Shown: piece by piece, positions 1 through 6,305 of the stretch
Position numbering within the stretch: position 1 is the first letter of the stretch
How the letters are laid out: every line of letters starts with the position of its first letter
Source: SIG440 sp045579055
GTDB lineage: Bacteria; Bacillota; Clostridia; Monoglobales; Monoglobaceae
Reading direction: 5' to 3'
Assembly (NCBI GenBank): GCA_045579055.1
Contig: JAZNLK010000154.1
Location: 1 to 6,968, forward strand
DNA: 6,968 nucleotides
Translations under genes and position numbers: made by a program
The notes under the pieces: model-generated
What the model was told of the DNA's origin: nothing
Seen by the model: the letters and a program-made list of their open reading frames with translations, nothing else
The model's database searches: none

Positions 1-882
1 TACAACGTAATCTGCAAGTTTCAAACCTGTACGTGTTGCGGTAACCGAGTTGCAGCCATGAGCTATATTTGCAAACGGTCCGCCATGGATTATAGCAGGC
101 GTATTTTCAAGAGTCTGAACGAGGTTGGGCTTTATTGCATCCTTCAAAAGGAGTGCCATTGCGCCCGTTGCCTGTATATCATTTGCCGTTACAGCCTCGC
201 CCTTTGTGTTATATGCAACAACCATGCGTGCAAGGCGTGCTTTCAAGTCACTCAAATCGCGGGCTAAGCACAAAATAGCCATGATTTCAGATGCTACCGT
301 GATATCAAAGCCCGATTCACGCATTACTCCGTCCGTTTTTTTGCCAAGACCTATAACAATATTACGGAGTGCCCTGTCATTCATGTCCACAACACGCTTC
401 CATACCACGCGCTTAGGGTCTATGTTCAAAGCATTACCCTGCTGGAGGTGATTGTCAACCATTGCAGCGAGCAAGTTATGTGCAGAAGTTATAGCGTGGA
501 AGTCACCCGTAAAATGCAAGTTTATGTCTTCCATCGGAACAACCTGAGCATAGCCGCCGCCTGCCGCACCGCCCTTGACGCCGAATACGGGACCAAGTGA
601 AGGTTCACGGAGTGCAACCATCACGTTCTTTCCGATTTTCTTCATACCGTCAGCAAGACCGATTGTTGTGGTGGTCTTGCCTTCACCTGCAGGAGTAGGT
701 GTGATTGCGGTAACAAGAACAAGTTTCGCCTTGCGTTCCTTTTCTTTCAGGGGTGCAAGGTCTATTTTTGCTTTATAATTTCCGTAAAGTTCAAGATATT
801 TTTCGTCAACACCTGCAGTCTTTGCAATGTCAACAATATTCTGCATCTTGACGCTTTGTGCAATTTCTATATCTGTTTTCAT
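1..882 (-). CDS. fhs: Formate-tetrahydrofolate ligase, N-terminal part (gene runs off left edge)
   Basis: Cytoplasmic enzyme that joins formate to tetrahydrofolate with ATP, giving 10-formyl-THF for purine synthesis and for the acetogenic or serine one-carbon routes. The 294 codons present read without a stop from an ATG at 882 to the window edge. This is a little over half of the family's usual length of about 556 residues. The P-loop TPTPAGEGKTTTT lies at residues 61-73. It is followed by the family block LREPSLGPVFGVKGGAAGGG (91-110) and then VVPMEDINLHFTGD (114-127), and further on by HNLLAAMVDNHL (135-146), all typical of Fhs. The start is supported by an AGGAGGT site 8 nt upstream. It lies 205 nt downstream of purL on the same strand, separated by a palindromic repeat. 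Placement after purine genes fits a role supplying 10-formyl-THF to the AICAR formyltransferase encoded upstream. Identification is firm; the C-terminal half is not visible. Confidence 0.97.
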   Translation of the reverse strand, partial: MKTDIEIAQSVKMQNIVDIAKTAGVDEKYLELYGNYKAKIDLAPLKEKERKAKLVLVTAITPTPAGEGKTTTTIGLADGMKKIGKNVMVALREPSLGPVFGVKGGAAGGGYAQVVPMEDINLHFTGDFHAITSAHNLLAAMVDNHLQQGNALNIDPKRVVWKRVVDMNDRALRNIVIGLGKKTDGVMRESGFDITVASEIMAILCLARDLSDLKARLARMVVAYNTKGEAVTANDIQATGAMALLLKDAIKPNLVQTLENTPAIIHGGPFANIAHGCNSVTATRTGLKLADYVV

Positions 883-890
883 TGGTTTTT

Positions 891-897
891 ACCTCCT
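891..897 (-). promoter_or_regulatory. Ribosome binding site of fhs
   Basis: AGGAGGT on the minus strand, a near-perfect anti-SD complement, 8 nt before the ATG at 882. It fixes the fhs start and predicts strong translation. No convincing -35/-10 pair was seen between it and the repeat upstream. Confidence 0.9.
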
Positions 898-924
898 GTC
901 TTTAATTTACAAGCATTTTCACCA

Positions 925-1042
925 ACAACCCCTCCGAGTTTGCTTCGCAAACCCACCTCCCCTTGCACAGGGGAGGCTTATTTTTCAACTTTCACGGCTC
1001 CCTTGTGTAAAGGGAGCTGTCACGAAGTGACTGAGGGATTGT
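925..1042. repeat. 118-bp composite palindromic repeat (MITE/REP-like) between purL and fhs
   Basis: Seen directly: the ends are inverted repeats (ACAACCCCTC at the left, GAGGGATTGT at the right). The element is two related halves in opposite orientation around an AT-rich centre at about 979-995. Each half has a GC-rich hairpin: CCTCCCCT/AGGGGAGG in 956-976, and GCTCCCTT/AAGGGAGC (8-bp stem, 5-nt loop) in 997-1017. Each half also has a small outer hairpin: GTTTGC-ttc-GCAAAC at 939-953, and GTCAC-gaa-GTGAC at 1019-1031. An outer 8-bp inverted pair (ATTTACAA 905-912, TTGTAAAT 1039-1046) frames the whole. No U-run follows either hairpin on the minus strand, so it is not a standard terminator. 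From memory, elements of this type (CTCCCTTGTGTAAAGGGAGC with a CGAAG hairpin) are scattered in many copies through Clostridia genomes. No transposase or clear target duplication is visible. The remaining gap at 1047-1087 holds nothing I recognise. Confidence 0.8.
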
Positions 1043-1087
1043 AAATATTAAACTAAATGGCAAATACCACCGTATAAACCGCTTATT

Positions 1088-4000
1088 TTATTTAAAATAC
1101 TCTACCGCAGATTTGAACATGCCTATATCAAAGTTACCTTCAACATTCTTGTAAAGTCCGTAGCCCCATCTTTCGGAGTGACCCATTTTACCAAGTACAC
1201 GACCATCAGGTGATGTGATACCTTCGATTGCGAAGGTTGAACCGTTGGGGTTGTACTGGATTTCGTTTGTGGGGTTACCTTCAAGGTCAACATACTGTGT
1301 GAGAATCTGACCGCTTTCAGCCAGTTCCTTCACAAGCTCGTCACTTGCCATGAAGCGACCTTCACCGTGTGAAATGGGAACTGTATAGATGTCACCAACA
1401 CTTGCATTTGCCATCCAGGGAGACTTGTTTGATGCAACTCTTGTGCGTACCAGCTTTGACTGGTGGCGTGAAATTGTGTTATATGAAAGTGTGGGGCAAT
1501 TTTCGTCTGTGTCGATAATCTTTCCGTAAGGCACAAGACCCAGCTTAATGAGTGCCTGGAAGCCGTTACAGATACCGCACATCAAACCGTCACGCATATC
1601 AAGAAGTTCGGATGTTGCTTCCTTGATTTCGGGGTTGCGGAAGAATGCTGTGATGAACTTTGCTGAACCATCAGGTTCGTCACCGCCTGAGAAGCCGCCG
1701 GGAATGAATACAATCTGTGATTCATTCAGCTTCTTTGCGAAGGCTTCAACAGATTCGGAAATTGCCTGAGGTGACAGGTTGTTTATAACAAAGATTTCAG
1801 GGTCTGCACCTGCGTCACGCATTGCCTTTGCACTGTCAAATTCACAGTTTGTTCCGGGGAACACGGGAATCAGAACCTTGGGCTTTGCAACACCGATTTT
1901 GGGTGTTACAACAGATTTTGCTTCATAAGTGAATGCAGGAATATCCTTCTTTTCTGTTTCAATGTTGCAAGAATAAATCTTTTCAAGCTTATCTTCATAA
2001 ACCTTTGAAATTTCACACATACAAAGTGCTTCGCCCTTATAACTGATAGCCTTTTTCTCGGTAGTTGTACCAAGAACCACACCTGCATCTGCATCTTTTG
2101 CCAGTTCAACAACGAATGAACCGTAGCTGTAACCAAAGATATCGTCAAGTGAAATTCCGTCAGCAAATTCAAAGCCAATTCCGTTACCCATTGCCATCTT
2201 CATAACAGCTTCTGCAATGCCGCCATAAGTGGGCGTATATGCACTAACTGCCGCACCGCTACGAACAAGCTCTGTTACCTTTTTGAAGCAGTCAAGCAGG
2301 CTTGCTGTCACAGGAAGACCATTTTCGTCATATTCGGGCTTAATCCATACAACTTTATTGCCGGCTCCCTTGAATTCAGGTGAAATGATGTTGTCAACAT
2401 TTTCGTCAGTAACCGCAAATGAAACAAGTGTGGGGGGAACATCAATGTTTTCGAATGTTCCGCTCATTGAGTCCTTACCGCCGATTGCGGCAATTTCAAG
2501 ATTTTTCTGTGCATCAAATGCACCAAGGAGAGCCGCAAGAGGCTTGCCCCAACGTTTTGCATCCTTTTTGGGCTTTTCGAAGTATTCCTGGAATGTGAGG
2601 TAAACATCCTTGAATTCTGCACCTGTTGCCACAAGCTTTGCAACAGATTCAACAACTGCAAGATATGCGCTGTGATAGGGGCTCTTTTCAGCAATAAAGG
2701 GATTGTAACCCCAAGCCATTACGGATGCGGTCTTTGTGTGTTTCTGTTCAACAGAAACCTTGTTTACCATTGCCTGAATGGGGGTCAGCTGATGCTTGCC
2801 GCCAAAGGGCATCAGAACTGTGCCTGCACCGATTGTGGAGTCAAAACGTTCTGAAAGACCTCTCTTTGAACATACGTTCAAATCATCTGCAAGAGCCATC
2901 ATTCCTGCCTTGAAGTCAGCAACAGCCGCCTTCTTATAGCATTCAGGCTTTGCAGGTGCTATATCAATGTGCTTTTCAGCACCGTTTGAGTTCAGGAATT
3001 CACGGGAAATGTTTACGATTTCCTTGCCGTTCCAATGCATAACAAGTCTCGGTTCAGCCTTAACCTCTGCAACAACTGTTGCCTCAAGGTTTTCGCTCTT
3101 TGCAAGTTCTTTGAAGCGTTCAACGTCTTCCTTTGCAACAACAACAGCCATTCTTTCCTGAGATTCACTGATTGCAAGCTCTGTGCCGTCAAGACCTTCG
3201 TACTTTTTGGGAACTGCGTTCAGATTGATTTCAAGACCGTCAGCCAATTCGCCGATTGCAACAGAAACACCGCCTGCACCAAAGTCGTTACAACGCTTGA
3301 TGAGCAGTGATGCTTCCTTGTTGCGGAAAAGTCTCTGGAGCTTTCTTTCTTCGGGAGCATTACCCTTCTGAACTTCTGCACCGCAACTCTCAAGTGACTC
3401 AACAGTATGTGATTTTGAAGAACCTGTTGCACCGCCGCAACCGTCACGGCCGGTTTTGCCGCCAAGAAGGATTACAATATCACCGTCAATGGGGCGTTCA
3501 CGTCTTACGTTTTCAGCAGGAGCCGCCGCAACAACCGCACCGATTTCCATACGTTTTGCCGCATAGCCGTCGTGGTAAAGTTCGTCAACCTGACCTGTTG
3601 CAAGACCAATCTGGTTGCCATAAGAGCTGTAACCTGCAGCCGCACCGGTAACAATCTTTCTCTGGGGAAGCTTACCCTCAATTGTCTCAGAAACAGGCTT
3701 CAGAGGGTCTGCCGCACCGGTAACACGCATTGCCGCATAAACATAGGAACGTCCCGACAGCGGATCACGGATTGCACCACCAATACAGGTTGCCGCACCA
3801 CCGAAGGGTTCGATTTCTGTTGGGTGGTTGTGTGTTTCGTTTTTGAAGAGGAGCAACCACTTTTCTGTCACGCCGTCAACATCAACGTCAATTTTAACAG
3901 TACAAGCATTGATTTCTTCGCTTTCGTCAAGACCGTCAAGCTTGCCGTTTGCCTTGAGATATTTTGCGGCAATTGTGCCGATATCCATAAGGTTGATTGG

Positions 4001-4777
4001 CTTTGTTCTGCCGATTGCCTTACGGGTTTCAATGTATCTGTCATAAGCCGCCTGAAGCAGCTCATCCTCAAACTTAACATTATCAATTGTTGTGAGGAAT
4101 GTGGTGTGACGACAGTGGTCTGACCAGTATGTGTCAATCATTCTGATTTCTGTGATTGTGGGGTTACGCTTTTCGCCAATGAAATATTCCTGACAGAACT
4201 TGATATCATCAATATCCATAGCGAGACCCATATCATCAATCATTTTCTGAAGTCCGTCAACATCCAAATCAATGAATCCGTCAAGGGTTGCAACAGTTTC
4301 AGGGATTTCATAAACCGCCTTCAAAGTTTCGGGCATTTCAAGTGTTGCTTCTCTTGATTCAACGGGGTTAATAACATACTTCTTGATTTCGGCAACATCT
4401 GCATCTGTCAGCTTGCCGTAAAGCATATAAACCTTTGCGGCTCTCACTGTGGGACGGTCGCCCTTGGAGATAAGCTGAATACATTCCTCCGCTGAATTTG
4501 CACGAAGGTCGAACTGACCGGGCAGGAATTCAACTGCGAAGATTACATCACAGCTATCTGTAATTTCGTCTGTAACAATATCAAGCTGAGGCTCCGAGAA
4601 TACCGTCTTTTTGCAGTATTCAAAAAGCTCCTTATCAATATTTTCAACATCATAGCGATTGATTATTCTAACATCTTCAAGACCTTTTATCTGAAGAAGG
4701 TTAACCAACTCGCCCTTGAGGGAATTTGCCTCTGCGGCAAGTTCTTTTTTCTTTTCAACAAAAACTCTGTATACCAT
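1088..4777 (-). CDS. purL: Phosphoribosylformylglycinamidine synthase, single-chain fused form
   Basis: Converts FGAR, ATP and glutamine to FGAM, the fourth step of IMP synthesis. At 1229 residues it is the large one-chain form that fuses PurS-like, PurL and PurQ parts. The length and motifs fit the Firmicutes-type clade of long PurL, a little shorter than the roughly 1295-residue E. coli protein. A PurS-like N-domain covers about 1-90. The synthase part follows with SDHCRHTTF (219-227), KNETHNHPT (312-320), CIGGAIRD (331-338), GGKTGRDGCGGA (439-450), DFGAGG (498-503) and IGGKDSMSGT (765-774). The glutaminase domain from about 966 has PGTNCEFD (974-981) and FIPGGFSGGDEPDG (1024-1037). Its catalytic triad, by alignment to E. 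coli PurL, is Cys1070 in CGICNGFQ, His1200 and Glu1202 in MGHSER. All motifs are intact and there is no frameshift. The ATG has its own ribosome site and lies 14 nt after the purD stop, so the two are surely co-transcribed. Confidence 0.98.
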   Translation of the reverse strand: MVYRVFVEKKKELAAEANSLKGELVNLLQIKGLEDVRIINRYDVENIDKELFEYCKKTVFSEPQLDIVTDEITDSCDVIFAVEFLPGQFDLRANSAEECIQLISKGDRPTVRAAKVYMLYGKLTDADVAEIKKYVINPVESREATLEMPETLKAVYEIPETVATLDGFIDLDVDGLQKMIDDMGLAMDIDDIKFCQEYFIGEKRNPTITEIRMIDTYWSDHCRHTTFLTTIDNVKFEDELLQAAYDRYIETRKAIGRTKPINLMDIGTIAAKYLKANGKLDGLDESEEINACTVKIDVDVDGVTEKWLLLFKNETHNHPTEIEPFGGAATCIGGAIRDPLSGRSYVYAAMRVTGAADPLKPVSETIEGKLPQRKIVTGAAAGYSSYGNQIGLATGQVDELYHDGYAAKRMEIGAVVAAAPAENVRRERPIDGDIVILLGGKTGRDGCGGATGSSKSHTVESLESCGAEVQKGNAPEERKLQRLFRNKEASLLIKRCNDFGAGGVSVAIGELADGLEINLNAVPKKYEGLDGTELAISESQERMAVVVAKEDVERFKELAKSENLEATVVAEVKAEPRLVMHWNGKEIVNISREFLNSNGAEKHIDIAPAKPECYKKAAVADFKAGMMALADDLNVCSKRGLSERFDSTIGAGTVLMPFGGKHQLTPIQAMVNKVSVEQKHTKTASVMAWGYNPFIAEKSPYHSAYLAVVESVAKLVATGAEFKDVYLTFQEYFEKPKKDAKRWGKPLAALLGAFDAQKNLEIAAIGGKDSMSGTFENIDVPPTLVSFAVTDENVDNIISPEFKGAGNKVVWIKPEYDENGLPVTASLLDCFKKVTELVRSGAAVSAYTPTYGGIAEAVMKMAMGNGIGFEFADGISLDDIFGYSYGSFVVELAKDADAGVVLGTTTEKKAISYKGEALCMCEISKVYEDKLEKIYSCNIETEKKDIPAFTYEAKSVVTPKIGVAKPKVLIPVFPGTNCEFDSAKAMRDAGADPEIFVINNLSPQAISESVEAFAKKLNESQIVFIPGGFSGGDEPDGSAKFITAFFRNPEIKEATSELLDMRDGLMCGICNGFQALIKLGLVPYGKIIDTDENCPTLSYNTISRHQSKLVRTRVASNKSPWMANASVGDIYTVPISHGEGRFMASDELVKELAESGQILTQYVDLEGNPTNEIQYNPNGSTFAIEGITSPDGRVLGKMGHSERWGYGLYKNVEGNFDIGMFKSAVEYFK

Positions 4778-4784
4778 ACATTTA

Positions 4785-4790
4785 TCCTTT
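4785..4790 (-). promoter_or_regulatory. Ribosome binding site of purL
   Basis: AAAGGA on the minus strand, 7 nt before the purL ATG at 4777 and lying inside the 14-nt purD-purL gap. It supports the chosen purL start. The gap is too short for an independent promoter or terminator, so purL depends on transcription through purD. Confidence 0.75.
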
Positions 4791-4791
4791 C

Positions 4792-6054
4792 TTATTTCAA
4801 AGCCGCAAGAGCCTTTTGTCCGATATCTTTTCTGTAATAAGCATTTTCAAATTTTACATTTTTTGTAGTCTCATAAGCCGCATTGATTGCACAGTTGAGA
4901 CAAGCACCAACTTCTGTAACACCCAAAACTCTGCCGCCGCCTGTCACAAGCTTGCCGTCCTTAATCTTTGCACCTGCAACAAAAATTCCGTCGGAATTTT
5001 CGGGAAGTGTAATTTCAAAGCCTGTTTCATACTTGCCGGGGTAACCGTTTGATGCCACAACAACACAGCAAGCCGCCGATTTCGAGAATTTAACCTCTGC
5101 ATCCTTGAGAGTTCCGTTTTCTACGTGCTGCATAATTTCAAAGAGGTCACTTTCAAGAAGGGGCAGAACAACCTGAGTTTCGGGGTCACCGAAACGGCAG
5201 TTATATTCAATAACCTTTGGTCCCTTTGGAGTGAGCATAAGTCCAAAGTAAAGGCATCCCTTGAAGGTTCTGCCTTCCTTGTTCATAGCTTCCATTGTGG
5301 GGATAAAGATTTTTTCCATACACTCATCAGCGATTTCCTTTGTGTAATAAGGATTGGGAGCGATTGTTCCCATACCGCCAGTATTGAGACCCTTGTCACC
5401 ATCCAATGCACGCTTGTGATCCATTGAGGAAACCATAGGGATAACCACGTTACCGTCTGTGAAGCTGAGAACCGAAACTTCGGGACCTGTGAGGAATTCT
5501 TCAATAACAACATTATTACCGCTGTCACCAAATATTTTGTCTTCCATCATTGACTTCACGGCATTCATTGCATCTTCTCTTGTCTCTGCAATGATAACGC
5601 CCTTACCCAGAGCAAGACCGTCAGCCTTGATAACTGTGGGGATGGGAGCAGTTTCAAGATATTTGAGAGCCGCATCCATATCGCTGAATACTTCATATTC
5701 CGCTGTGGGAATGTTGTATTTCTTCATAAGATTCTTTGAGAAAACCTTGCTTCCTTCGATTATAGCGGCATTAGCCTTTGGGCCGAAGCAGGGGATTCCT
5801 TTCTCGTTGAGAGCATCAACCGCACCAAGAACCAACGGGTCATCAGGTGCAACAACTGCAAATTCAATGCCGTTTGCTACTGCAAACTCAACAATTTTGT
5901 CAATATCCTTTGCCCCGATATCAACACATTCCGCATCAGCGGCAATTCCGCCGTTGCCCGGAAGGGCATAAATTTTTGAAACCTTGGGGCTCTTTTTCAA
6001 TGATTTTATGATGGCGTGCTCACGACCGCCGCCACCGACTACCATAATTTTCAT
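4792..6054 (-). CDS. purD: Phosphoribosylamine-glycine ligase (GAR synthetase)
   Basis: ATP-grasp enzyme that joins phosphoribosylamine and glycine to give GAR, the second step of IMP synthesis. From the ATG at 6054 it is 420 residues, the normal PurD length. The N-domain starts with MKIMVVGGGGREHA (1-14) and has LPGNGGIA (31-38). The ATP-grasp core has IKADGLALGKGV (142-153), VIEEFLTGPEVSV (183-195), DHKRALDGDKGLNTGGMG (212-229) and the metal- and ATP-binding EYNCRFGDPETQ (283-294). The C-terminal domain is complete, with GGGRVLGV at 372-379. A TTG at 6069 in the same frame would add five residues (MDLRY). The ATG is preferred because PurD proteins typically begin right at this MKxxVVGGGGREHA stretch. 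The upstream gap of 251 nt is filled with palindromic DNA that may affect expression. purL follows after 14 nt. Confidence 0.97.
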   Translation of the reverse strand: MKIMVVGGGGREHAIIKSLKKSPKVSKIYALPGNGGIAADAECVDIGAKDIDKIVEFAVANGIEFAVVAPDDPLVLGAVDALNEKGIPCFGPKANAAIIEGSKVFSKNLMKKYNIPTAEYEVFSDMDAALKYLETAPIPTVIKADGLALGKGVIIAETREDAMNAVKSMMEDKIFGDSGNNVVIEEFLTGPEVSVLSFTDGNVVIPMVSSMDHKRALDGDKGLNTGGMGTIAPNPYYTKEIADECMEKIFIPTMEAMNKEGRTFKGCLYFGLMLTPKGPKVIEYNCRFGDPETQVVLPLLESDLFEIMQHVENGTLKDAEVKFSKSAACCVVVASNGYPGKYETGFEITLPENSDGIFVAGAKIKDGKLVTGGGRVLGVTEVGACLNCAINAAYETTKNVKFENAYYRKDIGQKALAALK

Positions 6055-6070
6055 ATATCTGAGGTCCAAA

Positions 6071-6077
6071 CCTTTCT
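6071..6077 (-). promoter_or_regulatory. Probable ribosome binding site of purD, with unusual spacing
   Basis: AGAAAGG on the minus strand is the only clear SD-like run near the purD start. It is 16 nt from the preferred ATG at 6054, which is long, and only 1 nt from the in-frame TTG at 6069, which is too short. A weak GGA at 6065-6067 lies 10 nt from the ATG and could serve instead. The AGG of the stronger site is the first part of a 10-nt segment (6064-6073) that is perfectly complementary to 6267-6276 upstream in the same transcript, so the site could be masked in the RNA. Confidence 0.5.
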
Positions 6078-6085
6078 ATCTTAAA

Positions 6086-6106
6086 TTTTTTGAGGGCTAC
6101 AAAAAA
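6086..6106. other. Small A/U hairpin upstream of the purD ribosome site
   Basis: TTTTTTG (6086-6092) and CAAAAAA (6100-6106) form a perfect 7-bp stem around a 7-nt loop. In the mRNA it would stand about 8 nt before AGAAAGG. It is weak (one G-C pair) and has no GC-rich stem followed by a U-run, so I do not call it a terminator. It abuts the GC-rich repeat on its other side. Confidence 0.4.
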
Positions 6107-6184
6107 TAGTGCAGAATATGTAAACCGACCCCTCAACACGGGACGTCGAGGACGCCGTCCCCTACAATGCACCGCTTGCACTAT
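6106..6184. repeat. 79-bp GC-rich intergenic repeat framed by 8-bp inverted repeats
   Basis: ATAGTGCA (6106-6113) and TGCACTAT (6177-6184) are perfect inverted copies at the borders. Inside, 6140-6161 is a GC-rich hairpin: GGGAC/GTCCC closes it, GTC/GAC forms the tip, and there is a small bulge. Its base composition contrasts sharply with the AT-rich flanks. From memory, GTAGGGGACGGCGTCCTCG and close relatives recur between genes in many Clostridia, which suggests a dispersed repeat. A 68-residue minus-strand reading frame across it (stop to start 6020-6226) is arginine-rich and overlaps the purD start, so it is not a gene. Whether the 8-bp borders are the true ends of the element cannot be told from one copy. 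Confidence 0.6.
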
Positions 6185-6192
6185 CTCGCCTT

Positions 6193-6302
6193 GAAAAACG
6201 TGATAAAATTGATGGAGAATGTTCAAACCGAATCCCGAAGGTGTACTTTGTGTACTCCGAGTGGTGAGGTTTGGACGTTATACGCAATTTTATCCGTTTT
6301 TC
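6193..6302. repeat. 110-bp imperfect palindrome directly after the purH stop
   Basis: The outer arms GAAAAACG (6193-6200) plus GATAAAATTG (6202-6211) pair with CAATTTTATC (6285-6294) plus CGTTTTTC (6295-6302): 18 bp with one bulged base at 6201. An internal loop of 8-9 nt per side follows, then GTTCAAACC (6221-6229) against GGTTTGGAC (6268-6276), 9 bp with one T-G position on the plus strand. A small GTAC/GTAC hairpin with flanking GG/CC lies at the tip (6240-6258). In the minus-strand mRNA the structure begins 3 nt after the purH stop. It could be an mRNA-stabilising or attenuating hairpin, or a MITE-like insertion. The 3' arm contains a U5 run but is followed by AAGGCG, so a standard intrinsic terminator is not supported. 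Confidence 0.7.
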
Positions 6303-6305
6303 GCT

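Noticed and set aside
125..451. Plus-strand open frame of 108 codons opposite fhs
   Set aside because: It lies wholly antisense to the clearly coding fhs frame and resembles no family I know.
997..1017. GC hairpin GCTCCCTT/AAGGGAGC as an intrinsic terminator after purL
   Set aside because: The stem is good, but no U-run follows on the minus strand; it is better explained as part of the 118-bp repeat.
827..1044. Two small plus-strand open frames across the fhs start and the palindromic repeat
   Set aside because: Their C-terminal residues are translations of the repeat itself and their N-terminal parts are antisense to fhs. Such peptides are typical mis-annotations over this repeat.
917..1050. 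Target-site duplication flanking the 118-bp repeat
   Set aside because: The bases just outside 925 and 1042 (CACCA and AAATA) do not match, so recent insertion with a duplication is not supported.
3572..4123. Plus-strand open frame of 183 codons inside purL
   Set aside because: Antisense shadow of the conserved SDHCRH and KNETHNHP region of purL, with no recognisable protein features.
5459..5971. Plus-strand open frame of 170 codons opposite purD
   Set aside because: Antisense shadow of the ATP-grasp coding region; its composition reflects the complement of purD codons.
6020..6226. Minus-strand open frame of 68 codons between purH and purD
   Set aside because: It reads through the GC-rich repeat and half of the palindrome and overlaps purD in another frame. 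Its arginine-rich middle comes from the repeat.
6055..6305. Purine riboswitch or PurR-type operator in the purH-purD gap
   Set aside because: I could not find a guanine-riboswitch three-way junction or a recognisable PurBox. The structure seen is a long simple palindrome plus repeat hairpins.
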